Positions 25,501 to 36,700 of a DNA stretch of 64,000 nucleotides are shown here, in pieces. A program made the translations under genes and the position numbers. Positions within the stretch are counted from its first letter, which is position 1, and each line of letters starts with the position of its first letter. Location of the stretch: positions 13,467,605 to 13,531,604 of the forward strand of contig NC_049979.1 of assembly GCF_000003815.2 (NCBI RefSeq), given 5' to 3'. Under the pieces are notes generated by a model. It was not told the origin of the DNA and ran no database searches. It worked only from the letters and a program-made list of their open reading frames with translations. Source of the DNA: Branchiostoma floridae. Taxonomy: Eukaryota > Chordata > Leptocardii > Amphioxiformes > Branchiostomatidae.

Positions 25501-28500
25501 TAAACTGGACAAAGAAGTCTAAGAACATGGTTCCCCTTGAACAGAGGCATTTGGTAACACAGTAACACAGTTGGATAACAACCAAACAATGATAAACTTA
25601 GGAGAGACATAAACAGGATCAGCCTTCTATTGTGAGCTGAGTCAAACTGGCTTTGGAAAAATAACGTGCAACAGCTGTGAGATTCAAATACAATCAAAAA
25701 GAAAGTAGTAATCTGGTGGCAAGCTACAAGTGCCTGCAACAGCTGGAAAAGGCAAACAATAATCATGGCAAAAATTTATGTTCTTTATAATTATAGCCTG
25801 GGAACACCTGGTAGGTTATACAACTTCAGCAAAACTAGCTGCCAAAAGACTGTTTATATGCTGGGGAGACTGTATGAATAGAGAACTCCACAGTTCCGGA
25901 GTATATAAGAGAGGAGAGACAAACTTGAGTCAAAGTCCAGCAAAACTACCCATAGAATAGGTTGGAAATTTTACAGATCTAAAAATACAAACTGTAACAA
26001 CAAAAATCTATCCTTTGTCACCTGTCCATTTTTCAATCAAGGATAGGACATTATGGCCAATATGTATGGTGCAATGTACAACATGAATGACATTAATGCA
26101 GTTAGAAAATTCTTTTCAACCTCTTGTTGGAGGAAAATTCCCCACAGAATCAAAACATTCAGACACAAATGCCACCTCCATAATTTGCTAGATTACTACA
26201 AATGTACTATACATACTACTAGTGTATTCAAAGTTTCCTTGCTCTAGAAGTAGAAATAGCTATTATATAAATAGCCTAATCAGGCCTGCAAACTCTCCCT
26301 GCATGGCAAATACTTGGGAAGACCTGCCCTGGCTACAGAGCAGATTCTCTGACGACCCTGTCTAAAACTCTGGTTCCCAGGGTATCAAACTGTCAGGGTA
26401 CGAGAAATGCAGAGACAGTAGCTACTAGTTATAAAAAAAACTTCTTATCTCCAACATGATAAGCCTACACACTTTCTGGACAATTCAAATGAGATTTCAC
26501 CAGAGAAGAAAAACAGTAGTAGCTCTTAGTCTTAATTGGTAAATTACTGGGAGACAATTTAATTAACATATCTTAATATGCATTCATATGGCATGTAATG
26601 GGTTTCTAATACTGGAAGAGGGTTTCAGACTGCAAAAATATGTATACAGTCAAACCTGCCCAAGACGACCACCCGCGGGACCGGGAAAAAACGGTCGATT
26701 TGGACAGGTGGTCGCTGAGAAGAGTATCGACTCAAAATATGCCCGATGCAAAGTATAAATGGTTTCCGTTGTGTTTAATGGCAAATAGCAAGTACTGCAC
26801 GCACGCAAAGAAGAGAGGTCTTTAATGTCAAATACAACACGCACACTGTAAATTGTAAATTTAACCCCAAGCTTTTATCGAGCTTTTATACGATACAGTG
26901 TTTTAAAGCTAAAGTATTTGTACACTAACGTTTCAGACAGTAAGGGAACTTTGATGCTGTCAGTTACCATATTATAAGCCTTTATGCGTCGAGCGCTATG
27001 TTAGATCTGAATTAACTACGGTGCACCTTTCAAATTCGATGCCCGGTACGTCCCGATAGCGTACTTTATCCACGGGTAAATGTACAGCACAGTTGGGCAA
27101 AAGCACTCATACGTACAGATCTTCCTTAAAAAGGTATGAGATACACAGATCTTTCTTTAAAAAGCATGAGGCTATATACGTTTCAGCATTCGTTCACTTT
27201 ATAATGATATAACGTTAGAATTAAAAACAAATCTTCTGTAACAACTAAACTCGGATTTTCTTACAACGATTTCGGCACAAAATCGCGCTAGTTATCATAA
27301 AAAATCGATGAAAACTTCAATTTTGAAAATGATGTGGTCGTTATGGGTCCCAATTTGGGCCGGTCGCGGTCGCGTTGGCCAGGTGGTCGTTGAGAAAAGG
27401 TCGCTTAGTGCTTACGTCAATGGGGAAAAAAATCGGGACCGAGAAAAAGCGGTCGAAATGGCCAGGTGGTCGCTGAGAAGAGGTGGTCGCTCGGGCAGGT
27501 TTGACTGTATTACTATTATATCTATAATACCACTTGTATGAATCATGTAGGAGAATTTTAGTCAGATAATATTTCCCTTTTGAAACCCTTGTTATCTCTC
27601 AGAAAATGAAGGAAAGTAAACCTTATCTCAGAATCACTGGTTCCAATGCCTGAGTGTGGCTGGCATGATATAGAGTGGTCCCAGTGAGTGGTAGACAGCA
27701 GTGTCATTAGTGTTTGTCTTGCTGATAAAGAACATAGAGCTGTCCTGTCTGAGACAAAAGAGGTCAGACAAGAGTCTGGACAGTTAATAGATCTACTGAG
27801 CCACTAATTAAGATAGAAGATCTGAGAACCTATAAATAATGAAATCCTTTCAGTGACAAATACTTAGATATGGATTTTAGATAGGATTTAGGACCAGTTC
27901 TGGGGCTCATCATCCTGACAGTCTGGCTACTGGCACTTGTCAGTGCTGAAGGGGATGGTACAGAGCTACAGAAAAGTGCATCTTATTTACCTGGTAGAAC
28001 TAGTAATCACTTTGTGAGCTCAGCAGTTCATGTGTTCTTTCTTTTACTGTACTGTGATCCTATTCTTTCCAACTGACTAGCGACAACTTGGGCTAGAAAA
28101 ACTCCAGGTGCAACTTTTTCATTTCCACCTCACATGCATCCCCTCTAATCTCTCTCTATGCATGTGTGTCCCTAACAAGAACTGTGTTTTTCACTGTGGC
28201 CCTTTTTGGTCATCAGACTTTGTACAACCCATCAAATCATAGGTAAGCTTATCATATGTCCAGGATAGACCATCCAATGAATGAGCTCTTACAACGTAAA
28301 AGTGTTGCATATTGTATAGGATAAGGACAACATGATGAAACAAAGCAGGAAGCCATACCACCATTTTCCATGTACTTTTTTTGACAATCAGGAAATTATC
28401 TCATCTGTTGTTGAAAAGACTTGCCCATGCTTCCATCATGAATCTGACAAATGTTTACATCAGGCAGACTTATCCAGCAGAAGGCCAGACAACACAGGAT

Positions 28501-30740
28501 GGGGACACTGAAACAGGAGATGGCTAGGTTACCAGTAAATGTGTGCATCACCACTCTCACTGCTGGCTGACCCAGTTTGGTAGTGACCCCTGGCTAGTCT
28601 TGCCTTTTTGTGTACCTGCTAGCCAGGGTGGACTCACATGTACCTATATACAGCTTCACAGTTGGGCGATCTAGCTTGCTTGGTAAACATCACACTTGGG
28701 TCATGCCTCGATTATCCAACTCTGACAGAGCAAATAGCTCACTCTCTCAGGGAAAGTTCTGGAGACGGTCAACAAAAGAGTTTGCCTTTTCCAGTCTTAG
28801 AGAACGAACAGACAAATTGGAGTCACCCGCTGAAGTTTAGTAGAGTAGATGTCTGCCTTAGCTTTCAGAAGTTTCTAAATATACTAATAAAAGTTCCCAG
28901 TCTCTATGTAGTATTGTAACATCTGTCATTCTGCTGCCTCAGGCTTGAAGAAGCACATGTGCTAGCCCTTCATGCCTGAGTGGCTATTCATGACCACTGG
29001 TTGGGATAACTGCATAAACACTGCTGTACTGTCCTCTTATCAGCTAGCTATGCCCTTATCCTAAATGGACATGTTATTCCCAAACAATATTTACACAAGG
29101 ACTGGTATGTGGAAATATGACCTTCATGTCTATGTCTCTTGCAGGGAAGGGGAGGACAACAGTGTTGTATAACAAAATTACACATCATGTACACCAGCAT
29201 TTCACATGTACTATGGATTCCATATGCCCAGAAGGCAAAGGAATGTAGAAATTGAACATTGAAGAATGACCTGTTGACAGCATTCTCAAGTGATGGATTA
29301 TCAGTATCTTTGATTACATTCAATGGACTGATATGGATGGACTTTTCATTATAACAAATGTGATCAGTTCCTGTTATCATCTGCATAATAACATGCTCTC
29401 TGTGGACATCAAAAAGATATTCCCAACTATTCAGAGGCTTCCCAAAGGATCATTCCCTTTTCCAGAATTGGTATGGGTCACAGGGAAACATCTCACCCCA
29501 AGGAAAAGCTTCCAGGCAAGAGAAACGAGTCAAATATAGACACAACAATTTCCTCATATGTTCAAGTACAATTAACCAATATTTCATTCATTCAATCTGC
29601 GTGTCTGCATCAAGCAACTTGAAATACTAGTACTGGGATAGGCCTGGTGGAGTGATACACATATCTAACAGAGGAATCCCAAGCTGTGGCTTACCACAGC
29701 ACATTCGGCATATTTGTTACACGAGTTCAAGTGGTGGACATGGAGAGGAATTTTAGCCCATGATATCCATATGACGATGTCTGTATACCTTTTCCTAGCC
29801 CCTGGGTGGGACAATGTCTGACCAAAGAGATTAAAAAACAACCTCCTTGGTTTGACAAAGCTCATACATTAAAGGTTTCTATGTATGTCCCTCTGTATAA
29901 ATCAATCCACATTCACATTATGTGTGGAAATTTTATCTTTTTGTACTACAAGTATACAATAGAGGGAGACTACTGGTATATCATACTCTTCTGTTGTTGG
30001 TAATATGAAGTCTAATGCATCCAAACAATCAAAGTCACCCCACCACCCCCACTCCTAAGCCATCTTGAACTCCTTAGGCCCCATTTGATTCTCTCCTGGG
30101 AGGGAGGTGATTAGAATATCAACAGTCTGTCCAAGTTAAATTATTGCCCAGATGAAGCAGTCACTCTACCTGTCAGTGAAAAGAACCACCTGTACCAGGC
30201 TGGAGAGCTTACCATAGTTGGTGACCAAACTCAAAGGATAGTTTACTCACGTACACGGTACAGACATGGTTTCTGACAGGCTTACAAGTTAGAACTCGAC
30301 CAGATCACTGTGAGTCAAACCATGAAAGAAAACTACAGGGCATTCAAAGTCACAGATCACATGTAACAAAATGCATACTTGCAGTTGCAGAGCATGTAGC
30401 ACCAGACACGTCTTTTATTGTGCCATAGCATGGGGTGGGGGCAGGATGACAACAGGGCAATACATGCCCTGCTCAACCTCCACTCTGCCCTCAAAATTAA
30501 ACTTCAAAGGCAAAAGCAGGATGGTGTATTGTCATAACTACTGGCTGTATTTTATGAAATACTCACCTCTTGTAACTCTAATCTCTGTCCAACTGCCTCC
30601 AAACAGTGGCGACCGGTGCTCTCTGTGGTGATGGTACATTCTATCACTGTGTTATCCAGCAACTGTACTGGGATCACGAACGAGTTCTTCGTGTGGACAT
30701 TGTATCGCTTGGTCTTCTTTAACTTCAGTCCAAATGGCAT
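11304..30740 (-). CDS. PTPN14: FERM-domain protein tyrosine phosphatase, PTPN14/PTPN21 ortholog
   Basis: Visible coding exons, 5' to 3' on the minus strand: 30740-30567, 25073-24904, 19745-19648, 19418-19348, 19224-19154, 18747-18660, 18383-18295, 18019-17932, 17690-17608, 16965-16911, 16553-15684, 15217-14465, 13560-13411, 13095-13027, 12709-12587, 12388-12160, then gap 11375-11763, and a last exon ending with TAA at 11304. Junction phases agree throughout. The visible part encodes about 1,084 residues, and the missing PTP segment (about 100) would bring it near the roughly 1,190 of human PTPN14. The start [15 protein letters not shown] and end [18 protein letters not shown] match the family. 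Known roles: a cytoplasmic phosphatase whose PPxY motifs bind the YAP WW domains (Hippo pathway); it also acts at junctions. It is equally related to PTPN14 and PTPN21, as expected for a pre-duplication ortholog. A 5' UTR exon probably ends at 32712. Confidence 0.93.
11375..11763. other. Assembly gap hiding the PTP active-site exon(s)
   Basis: Run of N between exon 12160-12388 (which leaves one base of a split codon) and the last exon at 11304-11374. About 100 residues of the PTP domain, including the catalytic cysteine, are unaccounted for. Confidence 0.9.
13603..13700 (+). mobile_element. Relic of a LINE 3' end (RT C-terminus)
   Basis: The plus strand reads ...[20 protein letters not shown], the kind of C-terminal tail found after the reverse transcriptase of many CR1/RTE-like LINEs, in an intron of the antisense phosphatase gene. 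Only the last few dozen codons are present, and the sequence runs into gap 13752-13851. Family not determined. Confidence 0.45.
14465..16965 (-). other. PTPN14/21 linker exons with two PPxY motifs
   Basis: Exons 16911-16965, 15684-16553 (290 codons) and 14465-15217 (251 codons including a 218-bp gap) encode a Ser/Asn/Pro-rich linker. Conserved family landmarks: [11 protein letters not shown] (encoded near 16098-16130), KPPPPYPR (PPPPY codons at 15741-15755), [10 protein letters not shown], and PPPPYPQ (codons at 14984-14998). The two PPxY motifs are the known WW-domain ligands through which PTPN14 binds YAP. A short repeat of the type LS(N/S)STxYxL occurs near the start of the large exon. Confidence 0.88.
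20100..21260. other. Part of PTPN intron 2 (19746-24903) without recognised features
   Basis: AT-rich intronic sequence. The plus-strand open frames near 20524-20900 have no family resemblance. I see no exon or bounded repeat here. Confidence 0.5.
21267..22363. mobile_element. 1.1-kb TIR element (CATGCCCRTAGCCAGG ends) with internal inverted array
   Basis: The left end CATGCCCGTAGCCAGG and right end CCTGGCTATGGGCATG are inverted repeats with one mismatch. They are flanked by CTTTC at 21262-21266 and 22364-22368, a possible 5-bp target duplication. Inside are a GC-rich inverted tandem array (21538-21730) and, near the right end, the segment GGGGGAGCATGCCCCTGGA followed by CCCCTAG. A reverse-strand relative of that segment occurs at about 62.6 kb. 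No transposase frame is visible, so it is non-autonomous. It lies in PTPN intron 2. Confidence 0.7.
21538..21730. repeat. Inverted array of about 20-bp GC-rich units
   Basis: Units like GGGCCGGAGCTGGACCGTGC repeat degenerately in 21600-21725. Their reverse complement (CCAGCTCCGGCCCGCACGG) repeats in 21545-21598, so the two halves can fold into a long imperfect hairpin. Open frames across it are consequences of the repeat. Confidence 0.75.
23358..24271. other. Assembly gap in PTPN intron 2
   Basis: 914 N. The right flank (24272-24360) is GC-richer and repeat-like. No coding exon is missing from the FERM series across this gap, because the exon phases on either side join exactly. Confidence 0.9.
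24272..24360. repeat. Repeat relic beside the gap
   Basis: AATGTTCGCG and TTCGCGGTTTTCGCG resemble the ends of the MITE at 57906-58113. The following GGACGGCCTCCCAGCTGAGG resembles the 3' coding end of the LINE at 38.5 kb (NGLPAEV region). Both matches are short, so this is only a suggestion of nested relics. Confidence 0.3.
25074..30566 (-). other. Intron 1 of the PTPN14/21 coding region
   Basis: A 5.5-kb intron between the first two coding exons. Besides the TIR element at 26647-27507 and a 10-bp inverted repeat (28588-28597 with 28619-28628), I see no exon, RNA gene or bounded repeat. Confidence 0.6.
26647..27507. mobile_element. 861-bp TIR element (CAGTCAAACCTGCCC ends, TA target)
   Basis: The left end CAGTCAAACCTGCCC and right end GGGCAGGTTTGACTG are perfect inverted repeats flanked by TA on both sides. 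A subterminal motif (CGGGACCG then AAAAAACGGTCGATTTGGAC and AGGTGGTCGCTGAGAAGAG) occurs in direct orientation near both ends (26674 onward and 27434 onward). No transposase frame is visible. TA duplication fits the Tc1/mariner/pogo superfamily, but that assignment is inferred. Confidence 0.8.
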
Positions 30741-32711
30741 TGTTGCTTTAGCAACACTTCCTCAATACTCCGCTACCTGTTTTTTCTTCTCTGTATGCAA
30801 GCTTGAGACATTGTGGGAAGGTCGTCTACCTGAGGATAAAGAAGAAGAAAATTCACTAATATGTACCAAAAAAAATTTACTGGTATTGGCATTTGTCTGA
30901 ACAAGAAATGACACAAGCTGCATGAGTATGTCTCTCGGAAAAGGAACACAAAATGGACCAATATGTCAAAAGGTTAATGTGGGGATGATTGCAGCAAGAC
31001 GATTGTTACAGACACGCCTCATTTCCAGGACTTATTGGACCTGTAAATGATGTTCATGATGAGGGTGTTTTTAAGCAAATCTTAATGGAGTGTGAAATAC
31101 CACTGACTCCTTTAAAAACAGCCACTTGCTGAGGTCATTGACATGGAAACATGCTAGTCATCTAGCCATGCAAGTGATGCTGAATACTTTGGACAGACTT
31201 GTGGTCTCCATGCCACTAGCAACTCGTATTTTCACTTGGGGAAAGCCCAGTGTCATGTTTTGGCTGTACCACTAGTATCAGCTTACCAGATAAAACTGCA
31301 TGGACCTCAAAACAAATTGACAGTGAGGTATCCATGAGTCAGAGTGGTAATTTGGGCTGTTTCTACGTGATTTGCAATGTTGAATTGTGTTGTATAAATA
31401 CTTATGGCCTTTTCTATGTTCTCAAAGGGATGCATGAATTATACCCTACATTTTTAAACTAAGCATTTGCCAATGAATGAGGATGTCCTGCTTCAATACT
31501 CTCCTGCAACACAAAAACAACAACCCTGGCTGAAACAGTATGAACTGTGAGTCAGTGTGACAGTGTTTGATCTGAAATTGTTCAAATTTGTTGTACCTTT
31601 TTTCCAATATTCTTAAGCTATGATCTCATAATCATATACTGGTAAGTTAGGAGAACAGAAAAACACAACAGTTCAAATTGTTAGCATAGCATTGAGTTCA
31701 GAGTTAGTCTTAGTTGAATAATGCTTCTCAAAATGACCACAAGATAGTACACCCATACAAATCGATGAAGAGGATTTACTTATGTCTTTGTTTATATAAC
31801 CTGCTTTTTAAACTTAGATTGATCTACTATTTCAGGACTTCCTTGTAAGTCTTTATGGTCATTTCAATGCGAGGTCCATAACTAGATGTAAACAAAAACG
31901 ACTGGTACTGAAGAACACTCGATGGGTATCATCACATGCCGCAAACAACACTACAACCGAGCTGAATCACGACCTCCTCGCCTTGGGGACATAATTTTCC
32001 TGACAGGTGGTATGTCCACCGCTCACTTAGGACCACTTACCTTGCCTAGTGCCCCCCTCCCCCCACTTCTATCCACTTTAGACACGACACAACCTATGAC
32101 TGGTCATAATTGCGATACAACCCAACCTTTTACATTTATCGGCGACAGGAAGAATGGCCTGAGATGCAATAATGGCCCATCTAAAGAGCTTCCCCTGTTT
32201 AACAAACAATAGCAAGTGGTTGCGTGCAGATCGGGCAGAACAGAAGGGGAGACCAGATGGGAGACATAGACTCACGCCGACCTACCTGTCAGCCTGGGTC
32301 GCACGCACCCCTCAAACCCGCGCCAACATTCACTGGATAACTCTCCCCACACACCGTGCAGGATATCCTGTATGATTCCGTATGAAATCCTTGAGATCTG
32401 CGTCAGAACCCGTGGATCCCAAGCTGGTCCGTTGAGTAAATATGGGAGCCGGAACGACAACAAAAACGGCGGACTCTTCCACGCTTCCTTGCCCCCGGGG
32501 TCACCAAGAGTTGGGCCCACTTTTCTCGGCAAACAGTGAGGTTCAAGTCCACAAAGCCGCAGTTAGTACGGTGTCCGGGTCTGACCCAGTAGCTTGTCTG
32601 CTAAATCTTGCCAAGAAAAGCCCGCGGGTGAACAAATATTCCGTGTAAATGGAATGAGTTGTCAGACGATTTGATGATATCAGATGGATGGAATTTCAGA
32701 AATGTACTCAC

Positions 32712-33157
32712 CCATCGCATCAGAACGTGGAAACCGACACGAGGCCAAACTTAAATGAAACAAGGAAATAATGAAACAGAGAGCATCATATATCGATTTA
32801 GGCAACCAATACAAATAATTTCATCATATAACTCTCGCTATTTCTTAGCGCCATCGTCTTTCATGGTATGTGAAGTACATAATATCATTTAAACCCCCTC
32901 GATATGTAGTGCGTTTCTGTGCGTTCCGGGGTCGCACACGCCATTCAAGTTGTGACCCCATCCCGTCATGCTCTGGACCGCTAACCAATCAGCGTGTAGT
33001 ATGAATGTCTCAGGTTTTGAAGCCATGAAAAACGGCATCGGTTTGTCGTCTTGAACAATGACAACAAACTACGGGCATTTTAGTTTGAATTCGGACGTTT
33101 AAAGTAAAACAAAAGCCTCTGCGATACGAACATACTCCTCTAGAAGACGGTCTGAAG
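32712..33157. promoter_or_regulatory. Shared divergent promoter of PTPN14/21 (-) and CENPF (+)
   Basis: On the minus strand GATGG|GTGAGT at 32712 is a good splice donor for a PTPN 5' UTR exon, and the acceptor before the first coding exon is at 30777. On the plus strand TCTGAAG|GTAAGG at 33157 is a donor for a CENPF 5' UTR exon, and its acceptor is at 33707. The two first exons lie within about 450 bp of each other. Between them sit a consensus CCAAT box AACCAATCAGC (core 32985-32989) and TTTGAA at 33016-33021, 31 bp apart start to start; further TTTGAA/TTTAAA motifs follow near 33086-33100. Transcription start sites are inferred, not seen. Confidence 0.55.
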
Positions 33158-33718
33158 GTAAGGACTTTTGAATCGCCTTTTTGGTAGCATATACTCCGTC
33201 AGCAAATTGATAACTTGAACGTTTGCGTTTCCCACCAAAAAAAAAAAAAATCTTTACCTTGAATCTTTGAGGTCTACTGTAACGATCTCATGTTTATGAT
33301 TTATCGTTCAAATTTAGTTGTCTACTATCATGGGTACAAAATTTCATGGACGTAAATGTTTGATATTAAAGATAGGTCGAAGTTCTTGATTATAGTATTT
33401 ACACATGCAGCTGTAGTTTGGTGTAAACAGTGCATGAATTGATGGAGATGCTACTCTATGCTGAATTATTCATGACAGAAGACAAATATAAGGTCCCCAG
33501 TACCACCTTGCCGAAGTCAAAGAGGTTATCTCCATAACTCCTGTTATCTGAACTGCTATAATCTATGAATAATAATAAGATTATGTAGACACATTTCCTA
33601 CCAAGATATCAGCATGACTTGATTCGTGTGGGTTGCATGAGAAATTGATTGATGTATGAAAATATTGTTACAATTTTGTCTGTTAAATTAACAGAAATTA
33701 TTTCCAGGTGTAGTAGCC

Positions 33719-36700
33719 ATGAGCTGGGCAGCTCAGGAGTGGAAGGATGGATTGCCCACCCGGGCTCTCCAGAAGGTCAATGAGATAGAGACAAACCTGG
33801 AGAAGCTGAAGAAGGAGCAGAAACAGCGCCAGTTCCAAATGGACAGCCTGGAGCAGACGCTGCAGAAGACAAAACGCAACTTTGAAGAGGAGAAAAATAA
33901 GGTGAGAAACACAACCAGTCCCTTCTTTTCTTTGTTACAGACAATACCAGTAATGGTTGTCTGACCTATAGAAGTCCTATTCTTACTAATCTTAGCTGAA
34001 ATGAGATCTGGACATACTAGTTTTATTTGATTAGTATACTGTGTTAAATTAGGATACTGTCTAAGGTTATACTATCTACATTACTTCTTGAAACATCATT
34101 CTTACTGACCAGATAATCATGTCTCAGTACTGCTCACCTTTCCCCATATAAAAATATAACCAACTTGACCTTGTTGTCCAGCACTATCCATACTGATTCA
34201 TGTCTTTCCAGGTTACCCTTATGAAACGAGAGAACCAGACACTTGTTGAGTCCTGTGAGGACCTGCAGAAGAAGCGAGAGAAGATTCAACATGACCTGCA
34301 GACAAAAGAATCCCTGGTGTCCTGTATGGAAGGCCAGTTGTCCCACGCCAAGGCTTCCCTGGACACAGAGACTGGCAGGAACCACCAGCTGAAGGGGGAC
34401 CTGGAGCGGGTGGAACAGGAACTTGCCAAGGCTCAGCATCGTGCTGAGAAACTACAGGCTGAAAACTCACAGCTACAGGTCTGACTCATGGTCTATTTTT
34501 TCTGTACTCCTATTTGAAATACAGTGGAATCCGCTTTATTGTATCGCCTATTTGTCTGGGCATTTTATCCAATTATCCGGCCTATTCTAGAGTCCGAAGT
34601 TGGCTATATGACCAGCTTTAGCGGCATTGGTTGGGGAGGGGTGTAGTTTTGAAAACCAATACGCAAACATAACACACAGACGCTCATAGAGGTTACCACT
34701 CTAACGATACGGAACTCCGTTTACAAAACTTTAATCATATGTTCCGATACTGTGCGATTTCTGTGAGATGCTTGATCTAATAAAGAGTTCAAATCAGTGG
34801 CTAAATGCACATGTGAAAAAGTACGCTTGACTCGCACAGCCGTGCATCGGCAATTTGGCGGCATACCAAAACAAAGACGAACATGGCTCCGCTCGTATGC
34901 CGGAGAATATGACGTTACTTTCATAATTTTAAGTTAAAACAACGGTATTGGAGAGTGATAAACTCTTCACCTTCTTGTCTACAACTTGTGTCCACAAATT
35001 ACTCTGAAATTTCCGTTTTTCGCGGTGGAAGACGGAAAAAATTCACGTTCAAAACATTTAAAATGGTGGCGCGTGGGTTGAGATATCCCGCCATTCAATG
35101 CGCAAGATAGGTCATTGCGAAATCACACCCGTTGCATTACGTGCGTTGTTGTAAATCTACGCAGCGCAGCCGAAATCAGCTCAATTAATGAGACAGTGGA
35201 TATGAAAAAACACATTTTTGTAGGGTAAACCAAGTTTAGACGTTGTCTGAAGGGGAAATATGAACTCAAAAGCGTGTTGACGTTCCCATGACCTTCGCCC
35301 ATCATACCTTGCGGCAACCTAACAAAATGGCGCCTAACTCCAAATGTTCGCACGCACGATCTAGTGCTATCGGCTAGATTTTCTGTGGAATGTAACTTTC
35401 TTACGGTCCTTTGCATGGCTTTACACCTTTATACAATAACTCATACATTTACTAGTTACCTTTGGACTCATTTTGTGAGTTTTAGGGCATATTTTCCCAT
35501 TTTTAATTTGTGTGGCCTGACGTAATTCTATCCAAAAACCCGAAGTTTGAGACCGTGGGTTATCCAATTCTGCGATGTTCTAAACAATAGAATGAATGGC
35601 AAATGTTTTGGGATTTCGTAATTCTATCCAATTACCCGAATTATCCAAAAAGGCGTAATACGAATAATTGGAATCCACTGTATTGTATATATGACAATCT
35701 TGGTAATAGCTGCTCAGCCATTTATTTATATAAGGCCACAGCAAGTAATTTTTATGGATGACATCCTCTGCAGACTGCAAAAATAGTGCGATAGGGCGGA
35801 AAAAAAACAAGTCAAGATGGGTGAAAAAAACAAGATGGCTACATTTTCAAAAATAGGTACCATAAAGTTGTGATGACTGTTGTAAAAAGAATTAAAGGTA
35901 CAAACATGGTATTAGAGCCAACAAGGCATTCATTACTGTATTTAAGACATGTACTGGTGTGGTAAAAGTGACACTAGTGACTAGTAGACTGGCATCACCA
36001 ACAAAGTTGGTAACCACACTCATAGCTTCCATATTGGTGTCACTTTTACAACTATCCATTAAGTTTCATTTCTGCAACTACAGTCCTGGGTACCTCGGAA
36101 GTGTCACTTCTACAAGTACAATTATTAGGCATCAACACAATATATTTGCTCATTTTGGTACTTTATCGTCATGTTGACCATCCCCGCAGAAGAAAAAAAA
36201 TTCTTGTTTTTTTTTTCTGAAATCAGGCGAAAATTAATGCGCGTGCTGATGTCATCCATAAAATTTACTTGCTGTGGCCTAAGCAGAAATATAAAATGCA
36301 CAGTGTTTTCCTCACATAGCTACGCCATACTGAATATACCGGTACCTGTTATCTACCAACAGGAGGCATCTAACCACCAGCGTCAGGAGTTAGAAGGGAA
36401 GACAGAGAAAATCAAGAACCTGCAGCAGGAGATTAAAAAGCTGCAGTTTGAGCTGGAGCGTGGGAGGAGTCAGGAGTACACGGGGAGTAGGAGGCGTAAG
36501 TTGGAAGGAACTTACCATAAAATCTGATTGCATAAGTCTAAGGGTTGAAAAATACTACATGTATGTTTGGATGCTTAACTATCAGTGTTTTCACCAGGAT
36601 TTTTTCACAGCATAGATTCTTAGTCCAGCAAAGCCATGTGGTAAACAATGCAAACCGTGGGTAGACCATACTACTTCTCCCATACTACTTCTCGCCTAAT

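Larger units (their letters stand above)
17608..30740 (-). other. FERM-domain exons (exons 1-9) of the PTPN14/21 gene
   Basis: Nine exons encode about 310 residues in FERM order: an F1 ubiquitin-like lobe ([15 protein letters not shown]..., [30 protein letters not shown]), an F2 helical lobe ([65 protein letters not shown]) and an F3 PH/PTB-like lobe ([51 protein letters not shown]). The first coding exon is separated from the second by a 5.5-kb intron. The exon at 18660-18747 follows a phase-2 junction that yields Cys (HCGMAP). Confidence 0.9.

Noticed and set aside
31922-32650. Open frames upstream of the PTPN coding start (both strands)
   Set aside because: Located in the divergent promoter/UTR interval, mutually overlapping, no family resemblance.
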